Below are positions 6,773-14,652 of a stretch of 18,472 bases of DNA, piece after piece. The translations under genes and the position numbers were made by a program. The DNA comes from UBA1038 sp964481445 (GTDB lineage: Bacteria > Bacillota > Clostridia > Christensenellales > Aristaeellaceae). The DNA lies in contig CAYZTQ010000038.1 of assembly GCA_964481445.1 (NCBI GenBank), forward strand, positions 1-18,472, written 5' to 3'. Numbering within the stretch: the first letter of the stretch is position 1; every line of letters begins with the position of its first letter. The notes under the pieces are model-generated. The model had not been told where the DNA came from, made no database searches, and saw only the letters and a list, made by a program, of their open reading frames with translations.

Positions 6773-6825
6773 ATCAAGATGCTCCCCGGCAGCAAGCGCG
6801 AGCAGCTGCCGGGGAGCATCTTGAT
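6773..6825 (-). terminator. Long perfect hairpin between convergent operons
   Basis: A 21-bp perfect inverted repeat (6773-6793 and 6805-6825) encloses an 11-base loop. On the minus strand the stem is followed by a T-rich run (TGATTTTGTTCTTT), so it is a good terminator for the minus-strand cdaA operon. On the plus strand no T-tract follows, so there it may only protect the gguB mRNA end or block read-through. Confidence 0.82.
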
Positions 6826-6868
6826 AAGGGCTCGCAGTCGACTTTCTATCAGGCTGCGCCGCCGGATG

Positions 6869-7198
6869 TTATTCTTCTCTGTGGATCGATCTTTCCGCGT
6901 CAAAACCATCGGGATAGCGTTTCATCAGCTTCGCGATGTTATTGCTTGCTATTTCATCCAGATCCATGCCGAGGCCCGTGGCTGCCAGAGCGCAGTACCA
7001 CAGGATATCGCCAACCTCTTCTGCCAGATGTTGCCGATCGAGGCTGTGTCCCTGAAAGCTTACTTTCTTGATCATATCGGCCACTTCGCCAGATTCGCCG
7101 GCCAGACCGAGCGCGGCGTTTTGCAGCGTCCTCAGTTCGCCGGGTTCTTTCACATGGGCGGAACGCATGGCCTTCACCTGATAGTCGGAAAAATTCAT
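6869..7198 (-). CDS. MazG-like nucleotide pyrophosphohydrolase
   Basis: This is a small all-alpha NTP pyrophosphohydrolase of the MazG/dUTPase superfamily, expected to hydrolyse (d)NTPs to NMP and PPi; the real substrate is unknown. The 109-residue product has the metal-binding pattern E35-S-G-E38 ... E61-V-G-D64, i.e. ExxE followed after about 23 residues by ExxD. It also has the family GLAGESGEVAD and LAEEVGDILWY blocks. GAAAGG precedes the ATG. It lies 40 bases after the unrecognised membrane protein on the same strand and is probably the last gene of the cdaA operon, ahead of the large hairpin. A house-cleaning role is inferred from family only. Confidence 0.88.
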   Translation of the reverse strand: MNFSDYQVKAMRSAHVKEPGELRTLQNAALGLAGESGEVADMIKKVSFQGHSLDRQHLAEEVGDILWYCALAATGLGMDLDEIASNNIAKLMKRYPDGFDAERSIHREE

Positions 7199-7238
7199 AG
7201 CAGTCCTTTCACTCTCATCAATACATTATATAAGGCGG

Positions 7239-8300
7239 TTACTGTTGCTGCTGCCCGTTTGTATCATCATAATCGGGCGTCTGATAACGGTAGCCGCTGG
7301 GATAGACAGCCTCATGGAAGGCGTCTTCGGGCCGCACGGCTGGAGGGAGCCCGTCCAGCATGCCTTCCTCATCCTCCCGCTGCCCGATGCGCTGCCTGAA
7401 GTCATCCAGCAGTTTTCTGGCAGCCGGGCGCTGCTTCCTCCCGCTGCGCCTCCTTCTGGGGACAGCGACGTTCTGCGGGTAAGCGGGATCTGCAGGCACG
7501 GTTTCCGGGTTCTGGCCGTCCCCGTAGAGGGCGGGGTCATAGGGCTGCATGGCAGGCTGCGCATAGTCAATCAGAGGCTGATTCTGATAGCCGGAAAGGG
7601 GGGAGTACTGCTCCTCCTGAGAAGCGTCCATATACGGCGCCTCATTGCCCGGCTGCGGCTGCCAGAGCGTCTCGGCAGGCTGCCGCGGATCCTGTCCATA
7701 GCCCTCTGTGGAGGAAGCATAGGGCTGCTCCGGAAGAGGCGCGTATTCAGGCGGCCGCTGGTAGGGGACGTCGCCCTGAAGCCATGCATACGCCTCAGGG
7801 ACATAAGATGCCTGCGCATCCGGCGACGCCATATAAGGCTGAGCCTCATTTGTTGCGGAGTATGCGTCCGCGGGATAATCTGCGCCGCCTTCCGGGGCGT
7901 ATGACGAGGCGGGGGCGTAGGGCTGCTGATACAGCGCCGGGTCATAGGAAATGGGGGAGCTGTCATCGGAGGCAGCCACCCATTCGGCCAAAGCGCCGCG
8001 GGCATTCTCATCCATGTCAGCCCGTTCCAGATCCTGCGCGCTGCGCTGTACGCGCCTGCGGCGAAGCGTGCGCGTCAGCCAGGAGCGCCAAACCAGATAG
8101 GGCCGCCAACGCACCAACCACACGGCATAGTCAAGCACAGTGCCGGCAATCAGGGCAATCAACAGGAAAATAAGCCAGTATCTTGAAAAGAAGGAGGAAA
8201 TGCCCCCGCTTGAATTGACAATGGCGTTCCAGGCCCTGTTCGCCGCGCCGCCCATCCAGCCGAAAAGCAGGCTGAAAAGCCAGTCCGCAAAAGCGTTCAC
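7239..8300 (-). CDS. Unrecognised membrane protein with long Pro/Tyr/Gln-rich cytoplasmic tail
   Basis: I do not recognise this family. The start is GTG at 8300, which overlaps the stop of cdaR (GTGA), so the two genes are probably translationally coupled. The 353-residue product opens with an amphipathic hydrophobic stretch (ADWLFSLLFGWMGG). One clear membrane helix follows at about residues 41-63, then a strongly basic segment (RWRPYLVWRSWLTRTLRRRR) that suggests the remainder is cytoplasmic. Residues about 115-290 are low-complexity, rich in P, Y, Q, A, S and D, and probably disordered. A basic patch (RRRRSGRKQRPAARK) follows near residues 283-300, and the end is acidic with QQQQ. No enzyme motif is visible. 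Its place in the cdaA-cdaR unit suggests a link to the cell envelope or to c-di-AMP, but that is inference. Confidence 0.75.
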   Translation of the reverse strand: MNAFADWLFSLLFGWMGGAANRAWNAIVNSSGGISSFFSRYWLIFLLIALIAGTVLDYAVWLVRWRPYLVWRSWLTRTLRRRRVQRSAQDLERADMDENARGALAEWVAASDDSSPISYDPALYQQPYAPASSYAPEGGADYPADAYSATNEAQPYMASPDAQASYVPEAYAWLQGDVPYQRPPEYAPLPEQPYASSTEGYGQDPRQPAETLWQPQPGNEAPYMDASQEEQYSPLSGYQNQPLIDYAQPAMQPYDPALYGDGQNPETVPADPAYPQNVAVPRRRRSGRKQRPAARKLLDDFRQRIGQREDEEGMLDGLPPAVRPEDAFHEAVYPSGYRYQTPDYDDTNGQQQQ

Positions 8301-9403
8301 GGTACTTTTCCTACCGGCATGCCGGGCGTCTGGGCATCTTCCTGCTGTATGTCGATGGTCAGGTAAACGGCTTCTTCGCTCATGTATTCCGCGTTCTGGG
8401 GCTTATCCACCTTGATCTGGCGGATCAGCTCTCCCTGCGCGCCCTCAATGTCTATTTTGGAGGATACTTCCAGCCGGGTCAGCGTCTTCAGCAACTCAGG
8501 GGGGCCCGCCACGGAAAGGTAGCTGGGCGAAACGCTGATGCCCGCTACATAATAGCCCTTCTTCGGGTTGCCGGTGGTGACGCCGGTCAAATCGATGTCC
8601 ACCGTCTTCATCGGGAACAGCCGCTGCTCCACAATGACGCTGTCAACCGCGATGGATTCGCTGGTCACGCTGACCAGCGGCGAGCTGACAGGCTCCCCGT
8701 CCGTATTGTACATGGCGAAGGGGACGGAGGTCACCTGCACGCCGGGCTGCGCGCCCAGCCTGCCCAAATCAAACTCGGCAATGCACTTGTCCACGTTTTC
8801 CACGATGCTCTTGGGACCGGTCACGACCACCCAAGCCGGGTCGTGCTTGCCGGCAGAGGGGGAGGCGTAGAATCCGGCCGGGCTTTCACCGCTGGTATTC
8901 AGCTGCACAGGCACCCTGCGCTTGGTCATCAGCTCGTCCACCACCACGGTCACGCTTTCCTTCGAAAGCCAGATGACCTGCCCGTAGATGCTGCTCTGCG
9001 TAGTCTGCACCGTGAGCTGCTGCTCGCCGGGGGCCGTGATGCGCGACAGGTCGACGCGCACGTTGTAGTTGGAAGCAGACACGCTGTTATACATGCGCTG
9101 GGGCACTTCCACCTTCATGCGCACATCCTTCAGGTTATCAAGGCCGGAGACGACAATCAGGCCGCTGCGCTGCAGCATGTCGGCGTTTACCGCGCTGATG
9201 GTGACATTGTCAAGCACCTTCTGGCGGGTGATGTTGGCGTCCGAGCTGATCAACACGCCCCACAGAACGAGCGCCAGAAAGAAACAGCCCAGCTTCAGCG
9301 GCCAGCGGTTGAGCAGCACCCGCCTGATGTACTCGAAAAACTTCTTTACATCCGGCGAAAGCAGAGAGGAACGTATTCTTTCAAAGAGATTATTGCTGTT
9401 CAT
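8297..9403 (-). CDS. cdaR: CdaR-like YbbR-domain regulator of diadenylate cyclase
   Basis: CdaR is a membrane-anchored protein with extracytoplasmic YbbR repeats that modulates the diadenylate cyclase CdaA. The 368-residue product has a short cytoplasmic N-terminus and one membrane helix at about residues 36-53 (KLGCFFLALVLWGVLI). Tandem beta-rich segments of roughly 80 residues with YbbR character follow, for example VTVVVDELMTKRRVPVQL, VIVEQRLFPMKTVDIDLTG and YVAGISVSPSYLSVAGP. The ATG start overlaps the end of cdaA by 14 bases, the usual tight arrangement, and its stop overlaps the next gene. Identification rests on repeats, topology and neighbour rather than a catalytic motif. Confidence 0.9.
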   Translation of the reverse strand: MNSNNLFERIRSSLLSPDVKKFFEYIRRVLLNRWPLKLGCFFLALVLWGVLISSDANITRQKVLDNVTISAVNADMLQRSGLIVVSGLDNLKDVRMKVEVPQRMYNSVSASNYNVRVDLSRITAPGEQQLTVQTTQSSIYGQVIWLSKESVTVVVDELMTKRRVPVQLNTSGESPAGFYASPSAGKHDPAWVVVTGPKSIVENVDKCIAEFDLGRLGAQPGVQVTSVPFAMYNTDGEPVSSPLVSVTSESIAVDSVIVEQRLFPMKTVDIDLTGVTTGNPKKGYYVAGISVSPSYLSVAGPPELLKTLTRLEVSSKIDIEGAQGELIRQIKVDKPQNAEYMSEEAVYLTIDIQQEDAQTPGMPVGKVP

Positions 9404-10262
9404 GCTTTTGCTTTCTCCAGGCGCTCACCCTGTCCATCATCCAATCCGATATCTGCTTCAGGCCGTATTTCTCGCGCTGGTAGAGGCTGGACAGGGCTTT
9501 GTTGAGCGTGTCGGCGTCCAGGTGGCGCGTCAGCTTGCCGGCTTTGGCCATGCTGATGATGCCGGTCTCCTCGGAAACGATGAACACGATGGCGTCCGTC
9601 GTCTCTGATACGCCAAGGCCCGCGCGGTGGCGCGTGCCCAAATCGCGGCTCAGGTTGCTCTGCTCGGTCAGCGACAGCACGCAAGCCGCGGCCACGATGC
9701 GGTCATCCCGTATGATTACCGCGCCGTCGTGCAGGGGGGTATTGGGCTCGAATATGTTGGTGAGCAGGGGACCGGATACGGTGGAATCCAGCACCGTGCC
9801 GGTGTCGATATAATCCTTGAGGCCGGTCTTCTGCTCAAACACCACCAGCGCGCCGACCCTTCTGCGCGACAGGGTGAGCAGGCTCTGGGTAATCTCGTTG
9901 ACAATGCGAAGAGATTCGTCCTTGTCATAGACCGAGCGGTCAATGTTGGCCCCGCGGCCGATCCGCTCCAGCGCGCGGCGTATTTCCGGCTGGAAAAGAA
10001 TCAGCAGCACCAGGGAACCGTTGTTGACAATGTTGAGCAGCAGCCAGTTGAGGGTGACCAGCCCGAAAAAGCTGCTGAGCCAGCTGACGATGATCAGCAC
10101 GCCGAAGCCCTTGAGCACCTGGCTCGCCCTCGTCTCGCGCGTCAGCATGAAAAGCTGATATATCAGGAAAGCCACAATGATGATGTCGAGCCAGTCTTTC
10201 ATCTGCGGCCTGTTGAATATGTTCCAGAAAAAGGCGCCGATTTGGTCAAAGAAACTCCTCAA
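9390..10262 (-). CDS. cdaA: Diadenylate cyclase CdaA (DacA)
   Basis: CdaA joins two ATP into cyclic di-AMP, which controls potassium and osmolyte uptake and envelope homeostasis in Bacillota. The 290-residue product has about three N-terminal membrane helices (about 23-40, 50-68 and 70-92). A DisA_N catalytic domain follows, with the hallmark D179-G-A and R211-H-R motifs in LHDGAVIIRDDRI and GTRHRAGLGVSE. The start is TTG at 10262; the sequence MRSFFDQIGAFFWN fits the family N-terminus, and a GGAAAGG site lies about 11 bases upstream. It is first in a unit with cdaR, an unknown membrane gene and a MazG-like gene. glmM, a frequent third gene, is not here. Confidence 0.96.
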   Translation of the reverse strand: MRSFFDQIGAFFWNIFNRPQMKDWLDIIIVAFLIYQLFMLTRETRASQVLKGFGVLIIVSWLSSFFGLVTLNWLLLNIVNNGSLVLLILFQPEIRRALERIGRGANIDRSVYDKDESLRIVNEITQSLLTLSRRRVGALVVFEQKTGLKDYIDTGTVLDSTVSGPLLTNIFEPNTPLHDGAVIIRDDRIVAAACVLSLTEQSNLSRDLGTRHRAGLGVSETTDAIVFIVSEETGIISMAKAGKLTRHLDADTLNKALSSLYQREKYGLKQISDWMMDRVSAWRKQKHEQQ

Positions 10263-10294
10263 ACAGCGCTCACCCTTTCCTGATTACTACAAGC

Positions 10295-10323
10295 ATTATA
10301 CAATAGAATCCACCGCATATAAA
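10295..10323 (-). promoter_or_regulatory. cdaA operon promoter
   Basis: On the minus strand a perfect TATAAT (10300-10295) lies 17 bases after TTTATA (10323-10318), a four-of-six -35 box. The predicted transcript starts about 25 bases before the TTG of cdaA. Confidence 0.6.
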
Positions 10324-10364
10324 GCCGGACACAGATATTTCATAAATTTTACCTTTCAGGGGGC

Positions 10365-10394
10365 TTGCGAATATACCCATATGGGGTATATAAT
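10365..10394 (+). promoter_or_regulatory. copA promoter with overlapping CsoR-type operator
   Basis: TTGCGA (10365-10370) and a perfect TATAAT (10389-10394), 18 bases apart, form the promoter. An inverted repeat, ATATACCC (10371-10378), spacer ATATG and GGGTATAT (10384-10391), fills the spacer and enters the -10 box. TACCC...GGGTA dyads are the known type of CsoR operator, and csoR is two genes away. Repression by steric block and release by Cu(I) are inferred. A GAACGG / CCGTTC stem (10401-10406 and 10423-10428) is possible in the leader. Confidence 0.8.
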
Positions 10395-10441
10395 GCGGTT
10401 GAACGGATGAACGTTCGCGCAACCGTTCGGAAAGGGAAGCT

Positions 10442-12697
10442 ATGAAAAATGAAGTTTATCAGGTAGAGGGGATGACCTGCGCGTCCTGCTCCGCCGCTGT
10501 TGAGCGCGTGACAAAAAAAATCGAAGGCGTTGGGCAAAGCCAGGTCAATCTGGTGATGGGCACGCTGGATATCAGCTACGATGAGACGCGTGTCACGCCC
10601 GACATGATTATCGGAAAAATCGAGAAGGCGGGGTACAGCGCCCGCCTCAAGCAGGAAGAGAAGGCGGAGACGCAGCAGGCGGAGGGGCAGCCTGACGAGC
10701 TGCGGGCGCTGAAGGCCGAGGGCCGTCAGGTGGGTCTTGCGCTCGCCCTGTCTGCCGTGCTTCTGTATGCGGCGATGGGGCCGATGCTCCTCCCGGGCAT
10801 CCCGATGCCGAATCTCTTCAGGGCATCGACCCACCCTGTCAACGCGGCCATGCTGCAGATGCTGCTGACCATCCCGATTCTCTTCATCGGCAGGCGCTTT
10901 TTCACCCACGGCTTCAAGGCGCTTTTTGGCGGCAACCCGACGATGGACAGCCTGGTGGCGCTGGGCTCTTCCGCCTCCTTCCTGTTCAGCCTGTACATGA
11001 CCTTCCTGATTTCGGATAACCCGCACCACATCCACCATCTGTACTACGAGTCCGCGGGCATCGTGGTGGCGCTGGTCATGATGGGTAAGCACATGGAGAG
11101 CCGCAGCAAGCTGAAGACCACCGAAGCGATCCGCAAGCTGATGGAGCTGGCCCCCGATACCGCCGTGCTCGTGCGGGAAGACGGCACGGTCAGCGAGGTG
11201 CCGACGGCCTCCGTCAAGGTCGGCGATACGCTGCTGGTGCGCCCCGGCAGCAAGGTGCCGCTGGACGGCCTGGTCACCAAAGGTGAATCGGCGGTGGACG
11301 AATCGCTTCTGACGGGCGAAAGCATGCCCGTTGATAAGCATGAAGGCGATGAGCTGATTGGCGGCTCCCTCAACCAGCAGGGCGCTGTGTATATGCGGGT
11401 CACCCGCGTCGGGCAGGAGACAACGCTCAGCCGCATCGTGCGCTTTGTGCAGGACGCGCAGGGCAAAAAGGCGCCGATTTCCGGCCTGGCCGACAGGGTG
11501 GCCGCCGTCTTTGTGCCCATCGTCATCGGCATCGCGCTTGCTTCTTCCATCGCCTGGCTGGCCGTGGGCAAGGATCTGTCCTTTGTCGTCAGCATCCTGA
11601 CCGCTGTGCTGGTGATTGCCTGCCCCTGCGCGATGGGGCTGGCCACGCCGACGGCTATCGTGGTCGGCACCGGGCTGGGGGCCGGCCATGGAATCCTGAT
11701 CCGCAACGGCGAGGCGCTGGAAAGAACGCACGAGACCGATGTGGTGGTCTTTGATAAGACAGGCACAGTGACCAGCGGCAAGCCTGAGGTGAGCTTTCTG
11801 AAGGCTCTGGAGGGCACCCCTGAAGACCTGATGGCCCGCGCCGCTGCCGCCGAACAGGCATCCCAGCACCCTCTGGCCGCTGCCTTTATTGAAAAAGCTC
11901 AGCAGATGAAGACGACCTATGAAAGCTTCAGGGTTGCGGAGTTCCGCAGCACGTCCGGTATGGGCATCGAGGCCGATTTTGAGGATGGCGTCCGGCTTGC
12001 ACTCGGCAACGCGCGCCTGATGGAAAAGCTGGGCATCAGCGTTGAAACGCTGGAAAAAGAATCGCAGGCTTTCGCGCAAAAGGGCGAAACGCCTGTCTTC
12101 GCGGCGCTGAACGGCAGGCTCGTCGGCCTTGTCAGCGTGGCCGATCAGCTGAAGGACAACGCGAAAAGCGCGATCGGCGAGCTGAAGGCCATGGGCATTC
12201 GCACGGTGCTGCTGACGGGCGACAATGAGCGCACGGCGGCCGCCATCGGCGGGCAGCTGGAGGTGGATGAGATCATCGCGGGCGTTCTGCCCGAGGGCAA
12301 GGCGGAGGTTGTGAACCGGCTCAAATCAGAGGGTAAAAAGGTGCTGATGGTCGGCGACGGAATCAACGACAGCCCGGCGCTGGCGGCGGCCGATGTTGGC
12401 CTGGCCATCGGCAACGGTTCCGACATCGCCATCGAGACGGCGGATGTGGTGCTGATGAAAAGCGACATAGAGGATGTGCCGCGCGCCATCCGCCTCAGCA
12501 AGAAAACCATCGTCAATATCAAGCAGAACCTGTTCTGGGCTTTCATCTACAATATCATCGGCATTCCGGTCGCGGCCGGGCTTCTGTATCTGCTGGGCGG
12601 CCCGCTGATGAACCCCATGCTGGCCGGGCTTGCCATGTCGCTGAGCTCCGTGTTCGTGGTCGGCAACGCATTAAGACTGAGGAGGGCAAAAATATGA
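10442..12697 (+). CDS. copA: Copper-exporting P1B-type ATPase CopA
   Basis: CopA pumps Cu(I) out of the cytoplasm using ATP. The 751-residue product has one N-terminal heavy-metal-binding domain with MTCASC (C13, C16). The actuator TGES is at 291-294 and the transmembrane CPC at 394-396. The phosphorylation site DKTGT (D438), HP at 476-477 and GDGIND at 638-643 are present. The last membrane helices carry YN (703-704) and MxxSS (732-736), which mark the Cu(I)-selective P1B-1 class. The start ATG follows GGAAAGGGAAG. It is first in a copA-csoR-copZ operon and its stop overlaps the csoR start (ATGA). All catalytic residues are intact. Confidence 0.97.
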   Translation: MKNEVYQVEGMTCASCSAAVERVTKKIEGVGQSQVNLVMGTLDISYDETRVTPDMIIGKIEKAGYSARLKQEEKAETQQAEGQPDELRALKAEGRQVGLALALSAVLLYAAMGPMLLPGIPMPNLFRASTHPVNAAMLQMLLTIPILFIGRRFFTHGFKALFGGNPTMDSLVALGSSASFLFSLYMTFLISDNPHHIHHLYYESAGIVVALVMMGKHMESRSKLKTTEAIRKLMELAPDTAVLVREDGTVSEVPTASVKVGDTLLVRPGSKVPLDGLVTKGESAVDESLLTGESMPVDKHEGDELIGGSLNQQGAVYMRVTRVGQETTLSRIVRFVQDAQGKKAPISGLADRVAAVFVPIVIGIALASSIAWLAVGKDLSFVVSILTAVLVIACPCAMGLATPTAIVVGTGLGAGHGILIRNGEALERTHETDVVVFDKTGTVTSGKPEVSFLKALEGTPEDLMARAAAAEQASQHPLAAAFIEKAQQMKTTYESFRVAEFRSTSGMGIEADFEDGVRLALGNARLMEKLGISVETLEKESQAFAQKGETPVFAALNGRLVGLVSVADQLKDNAKSAIGELKAMGIRTVLLTGDNERTAAAIGGQLEVDEIIAGVLPEGKAEVVNRLKSEGKKVLMVGDGINDSPALAAADVGLAIGNGSDIAIETADVVLMKSDIEDVPRAIRLSKKTIVNIKQNLFWAFIYNIIGIPVAAGLLYLLGGPLMNPMLAGLAMSLSSVFVVGNALRLRRAKI

Positions 12698-12978
12698 GCG
12701 AGAAACATACTGAGCGCAGTGCGGACGTAAAAAAGAGCATGATTCACCGCCTCAACCGGATTGAGGGGCAGGTGCGCGGGGTAAAAAATATGCTGGAGAA
12801 TGACGCTTATTGTATCGACATCATCAACCAGACGGCGGCCATCCGCTCTGCGCTCAACTCCTTCGCCAGCCTGCTTTTGGAAAAGCACATTCAAAGCTGC
12901 GTCAGCCGCGGCATCGGCAGGGGAGACGCGGAAGTACTCGACGAATTGACCGACACCATCAAGAAAATGATTCGATAA
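12694..12978 (+). CDS. csoR: Copper-sensing transcriptional repressor CsoR
   Basis: CsoR is an all-helical DNA-binding repressor that releases its operator when it binds Cu(I). The 94-residue product shows HRLNRIEGQVRGVKNML, typical of the DUF156 family. The Cu(I) ligands are C40 (DAYCIDI), H65 and C69 (LLEKHIQSC), the Cys-His-Cys set that separates CsoR from the nickel (RcnR) and formaldehyde (FrmR) relatives. The ATG overlaps the copA stop, indicating translational coupling. It is presumably autoregulated through the palindrome in the copA promoter. Confidence 0.95.
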   Translation: MSEKHTERSADVKKSMIHRLNRIEGQVRGVKNMLENDAYCIDIINQTAAIRSALNSFASLLLEKHIQSCVSRGIGRGDAEVLDELTDTIKKMIR

Positions 12979-12994
12979 GAAGGAGAAGAATAGA

Positions 12995-13189
12995 ATGACT
13001 GTATTGAAGGTTCCCGATATGAGCTGCGAGCACTGCGTGGCCCGCATTACCAAGGCGCTGAACGATGAAAAGCTGAGCTTCAAAGTGATTCTGGCCAATA
13101 AGACGGTGGAAGTGGAAGGCGACGAAGCCGCTGTGGATAAGGCGGTGGCAGCGCTGGACGACATTGGCTACGATAGCGCCAGAGCCTGA
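12995..13189 (+). CDS. copZ: Copper chaperone CopZ (HMA domain)
   Basis: CopZ is a small cytoplasmic Cu(I) carrier that passes copper to CopA and probably to CsoR. The 64-residue product is a single ferredoxin-like HMA domain with MSCEHC (C11, C14) near the N-terminus and a GY pair (IGYDS) near the C-terminus. AAGGAG precedes the ATG, 16 bases after csoR. It is the last gene of the operon. The motif differs from the MTCASC of the CopA N-domain, as often seen between carrier and pump. Confidence 0.95.
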   Translation: MTVLKVPDMSCEHCVARITKALNDEKLSFKVILANKTVEVEGDEAAVDKAVAALDDIGYDSARA

Positions 13190-13206
13190 GAAACACATAT
13201 CATGAA

Positions 13207-13238
13207 AAGGTCCCCGGGGGCGCGCCCCCGGGGACCTT
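13207..13238. terminator. Bidirectional terminator between copZ and the ugpB-like gene
   Basis: AAGGTCCCCGGGGG (13207-13220) and its exact complement (13225-13238) form a 14-bp stem around CGCG, itself able to pair. On the minus strand TTTT follows. On the plus strand the T content is lower until TTTT near 13250. It sits between convergent genes and probably serves both. Confidence 0.85.
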
Positions 13239-13259
13239 CATCAGTCATGTTTTAAGGCA

Positions 13260-14579
13260 TCAATAGTTGGTCAGGTTATACATTTCAATTGCGTCGTTGG
13301 CCAGGCCTTCCAGCTTGGTCACGGCGTCCTCGGGGCTCAGGCCCTTGAGGACCACTTCCTCCGTCACGTCCTCCACATACTGGCGCACTTCGGGGAAGAC
13401 GCTCAGCAGCGAACCGACGTAATCGGGAGAGGAAGCATGCAGCTGATCCAGCGCGGTCTGGAACTGCGGGAACTTCGCGATGTTGTTTTTGAAAGTCTCG
13501 GTGTCGTGGGCCTTCATGTTGATCGGGAAGTAGCCGGTCTTGGCGTTCCAGTTGGCCTGCGCTTCGGGGCTGATCATGTACTGGATGAACTCCCAGGTGG
13601 CGTCCATCTTCTTCTCGTCGCCGGAGTTGACCATCCACAGGGTACCGCCGCCGGTGGAAACGCCGCCCTTGTCTTCAGGGTTCACATAGGGGAAGAAGGC
13701 GGTGCCGACTTCAAAGCTGTCGCCCACGTTGGCCAGCACGCCGGCCAGGTTCGCGGTGGAAGCGAGGAAGATGGCAGTTTTGCCTGCCACGAAGGCAGCG
13801 CGGGCCTGCGCCGTGCCGCTGCGCTCAATGTAGGTGGTGTAGGGGCTTTCGGCAATCTTTTTCCACATCTTGAACAGGTCAAGCGCGGCGCCGTTTTCGC
13901 CGAACATTACCTTGGTGGCATAGGCCTTGCGGCCGTTGCCGTTGTCCACATACTCGCGGCCCATCTTGCCGGTCCACTGCTCAAAGAACCAGCCGTAGTT
14001 GGAGAAGAGGAAGCCCGCGCGGTCCAGCTTCCCTTCGGCGTCGAAGGTGGCCAGCTTCTCGGCGATGGCCAGGATGCCGTCGACCGTGGTGGGGATTTCG
14101 GTGATACCGGCCTCCTCAAAGGCGGTCTTGTTGTAGTACATCAGGGGGGTGGAGCAGTTGAAGGGCATGGAGTTGATCTTGCCGTCGATGGTGTAGTAGG
14201 CAAGCAGGTTCGGCTCGATGACGGAGGTATCAAAGCCGGTCTTGTCGATGTAGGTCTGCAGCGGCATCATCTTCTTAGAATCGATGATGAAGCGGGAGGC
14301 GATCTCGTAGCTCTGCACAATATCAAAGGGCAGGGCTTCGCCCATGCTCGTTGCCCTCAGCTTGTTCAGCGCATCGTCATATTCGCCCTGATACTGCGCG
14401 TCTACCTCAATTTTGTCCTGAGAAGCGTTGAACTCGGCCACCATGTTGGCGATGGTTTCGGAGTTGGTGCCGCCCAGAGAATACCAGAAAACGATTTTCG
14501 TCTTCTCGCCTTCGGCAAGCGCGCTGAAGGCGGAAAGACCCAGCATGAGAACCAGCAGGATTGCGACCAGTTTTTTCAT
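13260..14579 (-). CDS. ABC transporter substrate-binding protein, UgpB-like (family 1)
   Basis: This is the extracytoplasmic receptor of a CUT1-type importer. The start of the mature part (KIVFWYSLGGTNSETIANMVAEFNAS, written here in family terms) and DIVQSYEIASRFIID resemble UgpB, the glycerol-3-phosphate receptor. Plant- or host-derived oligosaccharides are equally possible ligands. The 439-residue length is normal. The signal peptide is MKKLVAILLVLMLGLSAF ending ALA|E at residue 22, with no cysteine at all, so it is not a lipoprotein. AAAGGAG precedes the ATG. It is the last gene of a permease-permease-receptor unit. The gene lies upstream of a strong terminator. Confidence 0.9.
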   Translation of the reverse strand: MKKLVAILLVLMLGLSAFSALAEGEKTKIVFWYSLGGTNSETIANMVAEFNASQDKIEVDAQYQGEYDDALNKLRATSMGEALPFDIVQSYEIASRFIIDSKKMMPLQTYIDKTGFDTSVIEPNLLAYYTIDGKINSMPFNCSTPLMYYNKTAFEEAGITEIPTTVDGILAIAEKLATFDAEGKLDRAGFLFSNYGWFFEQWTGKMGREYVDNGNGRKAYATKVMFGENGAALDLFKMWKKIAESPYTTYIERSGTAQARAAFVAGKTAIFLASTANLAGVLANVGDSFEVGTAFFPYVNPEDKGGVSTGGGTLWMVNSGDEKKMDATWEFIQYMISPEAQANWNAKTGYFPINMKAHDTETFKNNIAKFPQFQTALDQLHASSPDYVGSLLSVFPEVRQYVEDVTEEVVLKGLSPEDAVTKLEGLANDAIEMYNLTNY

Positions 14580-14617
14580 GTTGTCTCCTTTCGATTTGGC
14601 CAGTTTTTCTATATCCT

Positions 14618-14635
14618 CGCCCCGTTTAAGGGGCG
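14618..14635 (-). other. Short intercistronic hairpin upstream of the ugpB-like gene
   Basis: CGCCCC and GGGGCG form a 6-bp stem around a 6-base loop in the 73-base gap between the second permease and the receptor gene. No T-tract follows on the minus strand, so it is not a terminator. It may protect the downstream receptor mRNA after processing. Confidence 0.4.
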
Positions 14636-14652
14636 CAAAGACCAGGGGAGTG

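Noticed and set aside
10349..12079. Long minus-strand open frame (576 codons) opposite copA
   Set aside because: copA is unambiguous on the plus strand with all catalytic motifs; the opposite frame is His/Gly/Arg-rich, as expected from reversed GC-rich codons.
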